A stretch of 64,000 bases of DNA from Gautieria morchelliformis (Eukaryota > Basidiomycota > Agaricomycetes > Gomphales > Gomphaceae): contig WHVA01000050.1 of assembly GCA_015179125.1 (NCBI GenBank), forward strand, positions 62,001-126,000, given 5' to 3'. The notes below the pieces were generated by a model, which made no database searches, was not told the origin of the DNA, and saw only the letters and a list, made by a program, of their open reading frames with translations. Position 1 is the stretch's first letter; every line of letters starts with the position of its first letter. A program made the position numbers and the translations under genes. Positions 53,405-63,499 of the stretch are shown here, piece after piece.

Positions 53405-55580
53405 ATGAACATCGCCTACGCTGTTGAGGATGCCTGGCCCTGGATCACCAAAGGGGCCAGGCGGATGGCAGTCGAGGATGCTCAGGCAGAGATTGAGCAC
53501 CTCAAGCAGGACCTCATCTCCGAGCATGAGCGAGTCTCACGCCGGGATGACAAAATCCATGAGTTGAAACAACAACTCGAAGGAGCCAGGTGGACAGGTC
53601 ACACCCTGCCATGGCCAAAGGCTCAGCCTGTGGCCTGTCCATCTTCCTGCCCGATGGCTCCATTGCCATCGCACGAAAAAGGGGCAACACTAGCCCCAGG
53701 GGCCGCCCCCCTCTCAACAGGTCTGGCGCTGGCCACCCACATCATGGAGCCCAGCATGGCACCCATCACGGATGCCCGAGCGGCATCCAGGACAGCGACA
53801 GTCACCATGATGTCGACTGCAACGGCGCCATTCGAGTCGTATGACGCTGACATCCCGGCCGGGTGGCTGTCAGACATGTTGATCTGGGATGATCATGACC
53901 CAGATCAGCCTGAATGCATTTCCAAACGGAACCGCAGAAAATACCTCCCACCACCAGTCATGGAAAACAGCCTGGCGGATGAACTAGAACACGTCAAGGA
54001 CACGTATCTAGCAGAGTCGTCGGTGCACGGCGTCAACGACCCCCGGCTACAACAAGCACTAGCCACCACTCAGGCACAATACATTGGGCCTCACGATGTG
54101 CTACCACCGCCGGGGTCGGGAGTTGTGCAACGCTACCCGGGGGAAGGAGAGCCGTTTGTTGGGTGCATTTATGCTCCTGCACCAAAATCAAGCATAATAT
54201 ATTCAATTTATTGTGTGGTGTTTCAATATTTTCTCATACTGTTCTTGTACCATGCATCCACTCCCCTACTTATTTTCGAAATTTTCTAGCCACTCCCTAT
54301 CTCTCCATTTCATTCTGTTATTTCTACTTTCACAGGCGGCTGCACCCAGCGGAGTTTGAAATGACTTCGACGCGCGCGCCCTTGGGCGCTAAAGGGCCGG
54401 GTGCAAGTATATGCCTTCTGAGACAGGATTACACTCCTCTCTCAGTGACAATAAATTCACTGAGAGAGGCGAGTAGTATTCTTCATATTTACATAGCATG
54501 TTGACTGAAAATCATGTAGTATATTTGATTCTAGGTATTGTATTAATACATCAGTGACAATAAATTCACTGAGAGAGTATATTTGATTCTAGCTTTCTAA
54601 GAACTCTACCGAACCTTCCCTGCCATAGCCCCTAGTTGCTAACACCGTTGAGACAAGGAGATCCACCGATCTCTGTGATGGGCCACTTGCCGCAGCCCCT
54701 AGGCAGATCAGTCCCTCGGGTTGCCGAGTGGTACCATGTCTGCCCAATCAGCGAGCAGAGGTTCTTAGACCTCCTCGTGCTTGCCAGGGACACTCCGGTC
54801 GACAAGCACACACTGGAAATGAACATGGCATTCCGGCGCCTCCGCAAGGAGGGCCCCGTAAACCCCGTCCAAACTATATAAACATTTTGGATGGTACACC
54901 TGACGATATCGTCACGGTGCTTAATGGGTGGCAGTCCAACGCCAAAGGAGTCCCCTCTCAAGTCGCATTTAAGCGACTTGTTTGGTACACCAGGCCAATG
55001 GCTCGACCTCGTGACCGATGTCACAATTCCATTGCCCGCTGCAGACACCCTGCGGGCTTCGATCACTGGGACGTTCCCGCTCAGGAACAGGCTCGCACAC
55101 GAGATCCCACTGAAGGAATTCACGTCATGGCTAGCCCTTCATGGCAGCATAAACCATGAACATATCCCTTGGATCGAGGGATACTTTCAGTGACTTCGAG
55201 ACAAGGAAGTCGCGAACACCACTGCACACACAGGGCAGCGGTGTCATAAACAGGGACTGAAGATGTCCCAGCATGCCCACGAGACAGTAGCCATGAGCAC
55301 TTCGGAACAGCTCGACAAGGAGCTGCTTGCGTCCCGCCCCCTGGATCCGCAGCCTGATCTGGCCGTGGAGGCGGCCTTCATCCATGAGATGGGAATCAAC
55401 CCATCTGTTGAAACGGGTCCATACCAACCCCGAGCTGGACACGGCCCATCTACATCCGCTCATGTGTATGCGATGCACATGGACCCCCATCCCCTGCCGG
55501 CTCCATACGAGAACGTCCCAATGGACGACACTCCTTCAGCCAAGGATAAAGACCTCAATGACGACATCTATGGAGACTAG
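53405..55580 (+). pseudogene. gypsy-2 extra coding region between integrase and 3' LTR
   Basis: Open sequence with a Glu- and Lys-rich helical start (AQAEIEHLKQDLISEHERVS, about 53,475-53,580) is followed by acidic, proline-rich stretches (53,830-54,140), interrupted by a family C LTR, and then by pieces up to 55,580 (MSQHAHETVAMSTSEQLDKE). I recognise no domain and see no membrane segment, so there is no ground to call it envelope-like. It is a remnant of a part not found in the simplest gypsy elements. Confidence 0.5.
54157..54644 (-). mobile_element. Solo LTR family C, copy 3, 488 bp, reversed
   Basis: The plus strand starts TGTTGGGTGC and ends GTTGCTAACA, with the perfect target duplication CCGTT (54,152-54,156 and 54,645-54,649). 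Orientation is opposite to copies 1 and 2. Confidence 0.9.
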
Positions 55581-55591
55581 AGTTCTCTATA

Positions 55592-55602
55592 GTGGGGGAG
55601 AG
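55592..55602 (+). other. Polypurine tract of gypsy-2
   Basis: GTGGGGGAGAG lies directly before the TG of the 3' LTR. This is the usual place where plus-strand DNA synthesis of LTR elements starts. Confidence 0.7.
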
Positions 55603-57113
55603 TGTAAATATAGATATTTACCTGTGTTGCCATGAGGCAACACATAATAGCTGGTAGCTTACATAGCGCCAGTGGGTCCTCGCAGACCCACTGTATCGTT
55701 CTTGCATGGGGATCCACCGGGATTCCCCAGCTTAACTTTACCTGTAACCGTCACCACGTCGTATTAGAATCACCACAGATTGGTGTCATGACGCGTTTAT
55801 TTCTCATATTCAGGTGCTCTGTCCTACCATTTGTCACTCCATCTCCGTGTTCGTTCCGATTGCCATTGACATGTTCAGCAACCAATTCTCGCTGTTCGCA
55901 ACAATGACCATGGTTATGCCGTCAACAAGCGATCGTTGTCTTCGGACTAACTTAGCAGTCATTGTTGGGCCTATCACCTCCTCTGCTTGACCCTCTTCCG
56001 ATGGTGTTCTGACAATCGGATTGTCATGACCTATGTATTTCCTGCACCTTGTTACCCCCATTCCCTCGTTCACTACTCCTCCTCTGTGTTCGCTCGGCTT
56101 CGCCCCTCCCTTCGGCCACGCCTCCTCTATGTTCTCTCCGTTCACCCTTCGCCGCATTTCGCCGAACCGCTATTCGCTGCTCGCACATTTTGCCAACAAG
56201 GCATGCCATCAAATACGATCGATACCATTTACCCGGTGTAATGATTCATCACTAACCCCATCATCTTCTTAAATCCAACCCCTTTGGGTTTTCGTATGGC
56301 CAAAGTATGTTCGCGGAGCGTTCCTTCCGTAGGTCGTGTGGGATCGACCCAGTGGATGAAGAGTCCGTGCAGGGTGACATGTATGCGGGTCCCAAGGCAT
56401 GGTTTCGTACATAAGTACCTTCACCACCTTTACTCTCCGTTGTTTCATGTTCGCACCCCTCCCTCACTCTATTGAATGTTTATTCCATCTCCTTAGTATC
56501 ATGACTGCGCACCCCTATCCAACCCTGACTCATGATGGCCTCTTTCCTATTCGCTGATACCGTACGAGCATTAGATATAAGTAGTTTACATTCGCATGTA
56601 TATTCCCCAGTTCAATTATCATACATCGTCCATCTTGTGCAAACTTGACCTCGCTGTGATCATAGTCTCAAGCCTCCCCTTGAAGATTTCTATCTTCAAC
56701 CAGCCAAGGACTTAGGCATCACTGGTGAGTTCTCATACTTCATCTTCGTTACCTTAGCCTTCGAACCATTTTCTATGCTGTTGGCGAAGGGCTCCGATGG
56801 AGCACCTTCGCCAGCGAAGGGATTGTCAAGACTTAGACAGCCCTTCCGTGAGACCTTGCACGTTACATTGTCAAGAGTCACGGGCTATTTTGCTATGACT
56901 GTAGATAGGGTGAGCCCCGTTTTAGCGAACCCTCTTATCTTGTGAACATTCATTGGTTCACCTATTCGCCGAATGGCATACTTATTTGCACAAGTTAATC
57001 GGGCATTCACTGTGTTCACTAATACACCATATTAACGCTTGAAAACCAATCTTGACAATTGGTCAAGTTCTACTGCCTTGTGATAACACAAGTAATAAGC
57101 CACCCACGTTACA
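55603..57113 (+). repeat. gypsy-2 3' LTR, split by a copia-type LTR
   Basis: The left part (55,603-55,783) and right part (57,058-57,113) match the 5' LTR. Between them sits the family A LTR with its duplication ATTGG. The uninterrupted LTR at 45,203 shows the single ATTGG at the same place (near 45,376). Confidence 0.9.
55784..57057 (+). mobile_element. Solo LTR, Ty1/copia-type family A, 1,274 bp
   Basis: It starts TGTCATGACGCG and ends TCTTGACA. The target duplication is ATTGG (55,779-55,783 and 57,058-57,062). It is the second full copy of the LTR at 1,487-2,757 and has the same 5-bp duplication, although the wider flanks differ. Confidence 0.9.
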
Positions 57114-57118
57114 AGAGG

Positions 57119-57451
57119 CGAACAGGTACAGAGGTGGTACAGAGTAGGTAAGGTTGTTGTTTGAAGGAGCAGAGAAGTTGTGGGTAAGAGTTGTGGAGGA
57201 TGGTTCGGAATTCAGTGGTAGAGAAGACCCAGGCCTGCCAGGTGGGGCAGGAATCTGTGCGAAATATTGTTGCAGGGGAGGGTGACCTGCGAAGGGGTGA
57301 GGCTGTCCCATGAATAAAAGAGGCGCATGCCCGCCAGGTGGGACAGGAATCTGTGCGAAAGATTGTTGCAGGGTTGGTGACCTGCGAAGGAGTGAAGCTG
57401 TCCCGTGAATAGAAGAGGCGCAGGACGGCCAGGTGGGGCAGGAATTTGTGC
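57119..57451 (-). mobile_element. gypsy-1 remnant continued, with 96-bp tandem repeat
   Basis: This minus-strand stretch lies on the far side of gypsy-2 from 45,202 and reads as a low-complexity, proline-rich coding piece (NNNLTYSVPPLYLFA at its end). About 57,238-57,440 holds two and a bit copies of a 96-bp unit that starts CCAGGTGGG(G/A)CAGGAAT. Assignment to gypsy-1 rests on the target duplication of gypsy-2, which marks the two sides as once adjacent. Confidence 0.5.
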
Positions 57452-58190
57452 GAAAGATATGCTCGATGGTCACATGATGTTTCCTGGGCCAATATATCCT
57501 GTGCCCCTTACTTTTGTCACTATAACCCATCCACTTCCCTTTGTCCGCCTTTGCTTCAAGCTTGGCATGGTCTTCTTTGAGGGTGTTGAGGGTGTAGACT
57601 CTTGCACCCCACCCTGGTAAGTCCATTAGGTTCAGCTTTTCTTGATGCATCTGCTCATATGGGGTTTTCCCATCCAGCACATGTGTGGATGTCCTATTTT
57701 TCAGCCAAACAGCATGCTGTACAGACTCTGTCCAGAGGAACTTGGGTAAGCCGGCTGCCAGGTGCATCGCATGTGCATGCTGGAGTAACATGCAGTTGAG
57801 CCTCTCTGACACACCATTCTCTTCAGGTGTGTCATGCACAGTCAGGCTCCAGACTGTTCCCTTGGACTTCAGGTGAGCGGTGAAATTGTCGGAAAGGTAT
57901 TCACCCCCTCGATCGGTCTGCAGGCACTTGAGCTTCACACTGTGCTGGGTTTCAACCCACGCCTCATACTGCTGGTAGCAGCAGAGGGTGTCGCTTTTCT
58001 TTGCCATGGGTACCAGGTATGTCCATCTGCTGTGGTAATCAGTGAAACTGACGAAATACCTTTTTCCATACTAGCCTTGGGGGTTTGCGGACCCCCAGAT
58101 GTCTGAGTGGACTTTGTTGCCAAATTTTGTGGCCCACAGTCCCTCTCACGTCTGTGGGATGGGTTTCCTTGTAGGTTTGGTCTTGACAAT
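57452..58190 (-). mobile_element. Ty1/copia integrase fragment
   Basis: The minus-strand sequence carries the copia integrase core: LKCLQTDRGGEYLS, then HDTPEENGVSERLN, LWTESVQHAVWLKNRTSTH, GKTPYEQMHQEKLNL and KGKWMGYSDKSKGHRIYW. The DDE residues D and E are in their usual places. Integrase inserts the element DNA. The fragment is cut on both sides and is a fossil. It may derive from the same family as the copia piece at 3,598-5,059. Confidence 0.85.
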
Positions 58191-58738
58191 GTAATGTGAA
58201 AGATAACATGGAAAGGTTGTTAAACAGCAACAATCCTTTCATCGGCGAAGGTGCTCCTTCAGAGCCCTTCACCGACAGCACCGATCATAGTACGAAGGCT
58301 AAGATAGTGAAGGTGAAGTACAAACGCTCACCAGTGGTGCTTCAGTCCTCCTCTGGTCGAAGATAGGAATCTATAGAAGAGGGCTCAAGATGATGGTCAC
58401 AGTGAGGTCAAGGTTTGCACAAGATAGACATATGATAATTGAACTGCATAATATACATGTGAATGTAAACTACTTATACCCAATGCTCATATGTTATCAG
58501 CAAATGGGAAAGAGGCCGTCATGAGTCAAGGTTGGATAGGGGTGCGCAGTCAGGATACAAATAGATGAAACATATATGCAATAGAGGAAGGGAGGAGTGC
58601 GAACATGAAACAACGGAGGCGAAGAGGATAAAGGTACCCATGTAAAAAAACATGCCTTGAGACCTGCATACATGTCACCCTGCACAGACTTTTCGTCTGC
58701 TGGGTTGATCCCACACAATTTATTTATGGGTAGGACGT
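58191..58738 (-). mobile_element. Copia-type family A LTR fragment, reversed
   Basis: Read on the minus strand it matches the middle and later part of the family A LTR, including the AGGTGCTCCTTCAGAGCCCTTC-like stretch and TATAAGTAGTTTACAT-like sequence. It lacks both LTR ends. It resembles the copy at 1-727 in the ACGTCCTACCCAT region. Confidence 0.75.
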
Positions 58739-59815
58739 CCCATGAATGCATTCCAGCCATACCAACACGTGAGACCTGTTCCACTCCCAAACCTGAGGCC
58801 AAGAACAATAAGTCCTCCAACCAAAACCGAGACTCCCAGAACAATGACCAACATCAGGGTCAAAGTTCTGTCAACTCCAATGCCAATGCTGGCCATAATA
58901 ACCAAGGCAAAGGTGTTACGACCATGCATTTCCGATTTCCGACCCTCAGTTCCACACACTTTCTGACCCCCTCCGATAGTTCCAATATTCCGCCCCTTGT
59001 TCTACTCCCTTGTTATTTCAACTCTATTACTCGGACCTACTGGACCCGCTTCATCGTTCATCAAAACCATATGTCCGGTCCTCCTTGTAGTTCATTGTCA
59101 GATATGTTTTCCGACCCCTTGTTCTTTTGCCATTGGTTTATCTTACCCTGAACCCCCTTGTAGTCCTATTGTTCTCAATTAGTTAGTTCCCACATATACC
59201 CACCCGACTTCCGCTCCCCCCGGAATTTGCTTAGTACTATCTCATTACATGTTGTCTCAGCTCTTTGTATAAAAGCCTCTCATGTATGTCTGTTATTCTG
59301 CAATCAGATAATCACCTTCGATACGTGATTTCCATTCGCTCTATCTCCTGTTCTTAGCACAGCAAGTCTAGCTAGACCTCCGTCTCTCCACCTTCCATTT
59401 TCCAACTCAGTTCCGACTCAAGTTTCGACTTATCTTCAGTTCAGTATTTTCCAACTTCCGACCTGCATTTCCGAAATACTTAGGACAATAGTTATTGGGG
59501 GCGCAACACATAAGTTGAAGCCGTCGTCCTTTCCAGTTCTGATTTGCAGAATTCTCGATATGTAACAAAAGGCAAGGAAAAGCTGAAAGGGAACAGCATG
59601 TCTGAGGGTCAGAAAAAGACCAAACCAGATAAGCTTGGTAAGGATGACAAACTCACACCAGTGGAATGCCAATGTCACATGGATAACCAACTCTGCCTAA
59701 TATGCATGCAGAGTGGCCACCGTGCAAGAGAATGCCTGAAGGGCACATCAGCCCAGGTTGGCATGGTTTCCGATGTGAAGATGTCTGAGGATAAAGCAAA
59801 AATCAACTAACTGTC
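58739..59815 (+). mobile_element. Ty3/gypsy gag fragment split by a family B LTR
   Basis: Both sides of the LTR carry gag sequence of the agaricomycete gypsy type: an Asn- and Gln-rich linker before it, and after it DKLGKDDKLTPVECQ with the zinc knuckle CLICMQSGHRAREC near 59,700. The knuckle binds RNA in the particle. The frame ends at 59,810. The rest of the element is missing. Confidence 0.75.
58914..59567 (+). mobile_element. Solo LTR, family B, 654 bp
   Basis: It starts TGTTACGACC and ends GATATGTAACA, with the perfect target duplication AAAGG (58,909-58,913 and 59,568-59,572). A TATA box lies in CTTTGTATAAAAGCC near 59,262. Confidence 0.85.
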
Positions 59816-59877
59816 TTGAGGTATATCTACATGAGCTACAAATCATAGCCTTTATTTGAGTTTTAATATGGTTTTCC

Positions 59878-61188
59878 TCAGTGGATCACAAGTAGTCCCA
59901 TTTCATCCAGTTGGTCCATTCGCACCCTAATTGCTTGGCTGCCCTCTACAGGATCCACAGCGCCACTCCATCGAAAAATAACTCTCTTCAATCCACTGAA
60001 AACAGGCTTGGTGATAATATCCTGTACCAGCTTTAGATCCACTGTCTCAATTAGGTGGAGTTGGCTCCAGATCAAAATGAATGATATTTCCTCGATATAG
60101 CAGGATGTAACCTGGGAGAGCAAGACAGGAAGCCATGCATAGGTTTGTGCATATTTTAGACTTAGTAAAAGGCTGTCGAAAGTTAGAGTGCATAACCCTG
60201 TGTTAGATGATAAGAGGTCCATCTTTGTTTTCTCTAACATGGCATCAACGGGAGATGAAAGCTTCCACAAAGGGAAATTCATACCAGGAGACTCTGAAAT
60301 GCATTGATAAATGGAGAAGGTGAGGTATTCGAGGGAAAATCCGATGAGTTGGAGAAGCCTCGCCATCTGGGGAGCCTGATGTATGGGATAGGGTGATTGA
60401 GTGAGCGTATGAACAGGCAAAACATGATAGTAAGATGACAGCCAATCAATCACACTGAGAGATATGGGATGCAATTTTATGCACCGTAACCGTGAGTGCA
60501 AGTCAGGATACTCCTGAAACACATTCTCCCAGTGACTTTCCATGGTCACCGACTTCCAGAAGAAGAACTGGAGATCCAGGCATTCTAGGAATGGATGCGC
60601 AACTATGAGTGCTGCAAAGTCTCTGAATCCGTTGAAGGTGACGGATGAAATGTGTAATTCTTGGACAGTAGAGAAGTTGTGAATTAATGCAGACAGGACC
60701 TTTGGGTCATGCTTAGCTAAGGTCACCCGTTTGACTCGAAGGGTCTTCAGTCTTGTCAATTTGGGAGCAATTGCGGGAATGACCGCATCCAGATAGTAGT
60801 CCAAGCTTTTGTGCGCCAGATCCAGGTGTCCATTACTAGTTAGCGACCTGACCAAGGGGGAAATGTGCGGGCTAGTTTCCAGATGCACAGCGAGTGCGTC
60901 GGCACGCTCAGCGTCGGAGAGCACAATGTCATGGAATATATGAAATCGTGCACTGGGGGCCCATGCGCGACAAGTGAGACAACACACTCGTAGAGAAGGT
61001 GAGTCATCGTGCAAGTGGTCGATGACTTGGTCGATCAATTCTGCTGGAAGTAAGAGGGTCTCTAGAATCTTTTGGCCAATTGGGTTATCTTCTGCAACCA
61101 ACAACACATGTAACGGCTCAGTCACTAGTCGAGTCCACAGGCTTTTTGTCGTCTGAACTGAGTGATGACAAAGGAGTTCCGAGATCAA
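59878..61188 (-). CDS. F-box protein with a receiver-domain start fused in front
   Basis: The 436-residue frame is open to a stop at 59,878. Residues about 18-47 read VTEPLHVLLVAEDNPIGQKI and ETLL, the first strand, acidic pocket and first helix of a response-regulator receiver domain. From about 47 the F-box begins: LPAELIDQVIDHLHDD, then CCLTCRAWAPSARFHIFHDI. The remainder has leucine-rich-like stretches such as LTRLKTLRVKRVTLAK and VQELHISSVTFNGFRD. F-box proteins bring substrates to SCF ubiquitin ligases through Skp1. This one belongs to the large lineage-specific agaricomycete F-box family. The paralogue at 35,894/42,087 has an ordinary short start instead of the receiver part. The annotated ATG at 61,188 is the first in frame. 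Translation could also start elsewhere. Confidence 0.7.
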   Translation of the reverse strand: MISELLCHHSVQTTKSLWTRLVTEPLHVLLVAEDNPIGQKILETLLLPAELIDQVIDHLHDDSPSLRVCCLTCRAWAPSARFHIFHDIVLSDAERADALAVHLETSPHISPLVRSLTSNGHLDLAHKSLDYYLDAVIPAIAPKLTRLKTLRVKRVTLAKHDPKVLSALIHNFSTVQELHISSVTFNGFRDFAALIVAHPFLECLDLQFFFWKSVTMESHWENVFQEYPDLHSRLRCIKLHPISLSVIDWLSSYYHVLPVHTLTQSPYPIHQAPQMARLLQLIGFSLEYLTFSIYQCISESPGMNFPLWKLSSPVDAMLEKTKMDLLSSNTGLCTLTFDSLLLSLKYAQTYAWLPVLLSQVTSCYIEEISFILIWSQLHLIETVDLKLVQDIITKPVFSGLKRVIFRWSGAVDPVEGSQAIRVRMDQLDEMGLLVIH

Positions 61189-61560
61189 ATTGACTGGTCA
61201 AGTTCCGTGGCCACACTTCCGAAGAATTGGACAAAGCTTGATCCACGCTAGAAATCGAAGCTGTACGAAATTGACTAGGCATAGAATTCCTGCCCAGCGT
61301 CAACGGTGTTGCCTGACTAGCCCTTCATGGTGAAGAAGGAATAGATGAGGCAGAGGTGGAGGGTGAAGGAGGTCCGGCATATGATACAGCATTCTGCGCG
61401 CAATTACATTAGTAGGAACCAAGGGAGGTGAACAGAATGAAAGGCGTACTTTGTCCAAACCAGGTACTACACTGGGCGGCTTCTTAATTCGTTGGGAAAT
61501 ACTCTTCCTACAATTTATGCAGTATGATAGTATACGAAAGGCAAAGTAGATGGGCACCTG
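61189..61560 (-). pseudogene. Upstream remnant of a response-regulator gene
   Basis: On the minus strand several frames read as one Ser-rich protein: VPGLDKVRLSFCSPPLVPTN and VIARRML, then PSPSTSASSIPSSP, then TLGRNSMPSQFRTASISSVD and SQFDLGTPLSSLSSDDKK, running up to the receiver-domain start. A Ser-rich linker just before a receiver domain is usual in fungal Ssk1-type response regulators of the osmotic-stress phosphorelay. Frame changes break it. The Ssk1 comparison is from memory of the family and is tentative. Confidence 0.45.
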
Positions 61561-61752
61561 GCACTCATACGGCAGAGAAGGACGAATGCGAAGTCATCTA
61601 TGAGTCACCTAGTGGCCACTTGCACATCGCTGTACCCGTTCGACAAGTAGTATTTGCCATGTTTTCATATGTGCAGGGGGCCAGCAACATGGATAGCATG
61701 ACAATAACCTGATTGGAGTACCGCGCCTGGAGTGGATTGGAGGGAGATAATG
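61561..61752. other. Short gene-free stretch
   Basis: No recognisable feature. It separates the response-regulator remnant from the hAT-type MITE. Confidence 0.3.
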
Positions 61753-61760
61753 CCCTCACC

Positions 61761-62174
61761 TAGTGTTTTCCCGGGCCGGCTTAGGCCATGACAAAGCCGG
61801 AGCTGAGCCTTACAGGCCAAGCCGAGCCGGGCCGTAGCCATCTCCAGGCCATCCCAAAAAGCCCGGCTCAGGATTTGACAAGCCTGAGCTGAGCCATGAA
61901 GCCATGGCTCTTGAGCACCTAGATGGTATGGGTGAAGCCATCCTGGGTGGCCAGGCACAGCGCGCCCGCATCATGCGTGGGAAATTAGATAAGGCGCTTA
62001 ATATTCAAATGAGGGACGAAAAAGGTGTTTTTCACCCTGCGGCCATGCTCCAGCCAGCCGGGGCCAAAGCCGAGCCGAGCCGGAGCCGGGCCTGAGCCAT
62101 AAAAAAAAGCCCGAGGCATCTCAGGCCGAGCCGTGACCGGGCTTTTGATCCCAAGCCGGGCCGGGAAAACACTA
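61761..62174. mobile_element. hAT-type MITE, 414 bp
   Basis: The ends are TAGTGTTTTCCCGGGCCGG and, inverted, TAGTGTTTTCCCGGCCCGG, and they are flanked by a perfect 8-bp duplication CCCTCACC (61,753-61,760 and 62,175-62,182). An 8-bp duplication with TAGTG/CAGTG-like ends is the hallmark of the hAT superfamily. The inside consists of GCCGAGCC- and GAGCTGAGCC-type repeats and AAAAAGCCCGG stretches and does not code for a transposase, so it must have moved in trans. Confidence 0.85.
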
Positions 62175-62182
62175 CCCTCACC

Positions 62183-62403
62183 ATATCTCACCATACACGT
62201 AACCTAGATCATGGCCTTTGTTAGTGACCCAGCCGCGTAGACTACGTTGATCTGGCATTAGTACGTCGGGCTATGCAGCTTACCGAGGCATCTGCAATAT
62301 ACGTCGGCCTACGCAGGCTACATAGGCAGGCCTGAGTTACGTGGCCAGTAGTAGCGCCCGTCGGCCGACATATTTTTGGGCTCGGCTACCAGGTTTTCGG
62401 TGT
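62183..62403. other. Gene-free stretch with TAGNCTACGT palindromes
   Basis: GTAGACTACGTT, TACGTCGG and CTACGCAGGCTAC steps recur here and resemble short pieces near 27,590-27,680. They may be debris of another MITE. I see no clear ends. Confidence 0.3.
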
Positions 62404-63213
62404 GTTCCTGATGTCAGCACAGGCGTGCGCCCGTACCCGGTGCTGTCAGCGCAGCATGCGCTGGTGCACGTCGCAGTCAGCGCACTCTTGCGCTGGTACC
62501 GGCACTGTCAGTGAACGCGTGCGCTGGTACACGGCGCTGTCAGCGCAGGCGTGCGCTGGTACCCGGCGCTGTCAGTGCAGGCTTGTGCTGGTACCGGCGC
62601 TGTCAGCGCAGGCGTGCGCTGGTACCGGCGCTGTCAGCGCAGCGTGCGCTGGTGCACATCGCTGTCAGCACACGCTTCCGCTGTTACCGGCGCTGTCAGT
62701 GCAGGCATGTGCTGGTACCCGGCGCTGTCAGCGCACGCATGTGCTTGTACCTGGCGCTGTCAGTGCACGCGTGCGCCGGTGCACGTCGCAGTCAGCACAC
62801 TCTTGCGCTGGTACCGGCGCTGTCAGCACAGGCTTGCGCTGGTACCGGCACTGTCAGCGCAGACGTGCGCTGGTACTCGGCGCTGTGGCGCACGCTTGTG
62901 CTGGTACGGCGCTGTTAGCGCACGCGTGCGCTGGTACCCGGTGCTGTCAGCGTATGCGTGCACTAACAGCGCCGTACCAGCGCAAGCGTGCGCTGACAGC
63001 GCCGAGTACCAGCGCACGTCTGCGCTGACAGTGCCGGTACCAGCGCAAGAGTGCGACGTGCACCAGCGCATGCATGCGCTGACAGCGCCGGTACCAGCGC
63101 ACGCGTGCGCTGACAGCGCGAGTACCAGCGCATGTCTGCGCTGACAGCGCCGGGTACCAGCGCACGCCTGCGCTGACAGCGCCGGTACCAGCGCAAGCCT
63201 GCACTGACAGTGA
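62404..63213. repeat. GC-rich satellite in large inverted arrangement
   Basis: Units of about 31 to 34 bp with GCGCTGGTACC, GGCGCTGTCAGCGCA and GGCGTGC steps repeat about 17 times to about 62,955, and then repeat as their reverse complement (GGTACCAGCGCACGCGTGC, GCTGACAGCGCC) about 8 times to 63,205. The turning point is near 62,950-62,965. The arms could pair into a hairpin or cruciform of about 240 bp. Open frames on both strands follow from the lack of stops in the unit and are not genes. Confidence 0.85.
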
Positions 63214-63499
63214 TGTAGGAGGTAAACGCGTAAGCCAGGGGCAAACCACATCACCCCGTGTCACCCCATTGTGACACAATATGCGCAGTCTCATTGTTCC
63301 AGTTGTTTATTATCCTACGTGCCCATTGTAGTTTACATTCCATTGTTCTTCTACACTATAAAGTAGGTAGCTAGAACCCCCCACTTTCCTCAGTACTTTG
63401 CACTCGAGCAAATACTGAGGTAAGACATTCGGAATATTTCTTTTATTCATCCTACTTAATACACTTGTATAGATTCGCATAGCTATAATAATTCTTACA
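63214..63499. mobile_element. Solo LTR family D, 286 bp, inside the satellite
   Basis: It starts TGTAGGAGG and ends ATTCTTACA, with the perfect 5-bp duplication AGTGA (63,209-63,213 and 63,500-63,504). ACACTATAAAGTAGG near 63,350 looks like a TATA box and suggests plus orientation. It is the only copy of this family in the window. Its superfamily cannot be told. Confidence 0.7.

Larger units (their letters stand above)
45203..57113 (+). mobile_element. Ty3/gypsy element gypsy-2, both LTRs present, 11.9 kb with insertions
   Basis: The element is bounded by the target duplication AGAGG (45,198-45,202 and 57,114-57,118) and by LTRs that start TGTAAATATAG and end TTACA. Its parts are a 5' LTR (45,203-45,434), gag with zinc knuckle, protease, reverse transcriptase, RNase H, integrase (about 51,435-53,360), an additional 3' coding region, a purine tract GTGGGGGAGAG directly before the 3' LTR, and the 3' LTR (55,603-57,113, interrupted). 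Three family C solo LTRs and one family A solo LTR sit inside it. About 18 differences over 232 LTR bases (near 8%) point to an old insertion. It is broken by these insertions and by several further breaks, including internal rearrangement. Confidence 0.85.

Noticed and set aside
53405-54150. An envelope gene in gypsy-2
   Set aside because: No signal peptide, membrane segment or known envelope motif is visible. The region is listed only as an extra coding remnant.
62402-63254. Open frames of up to 208 codons with repeated peptides over the satellite
   Set aside because: The satellite unit lacks stops in several frames on both strands. The products are plain translations of the repeat.
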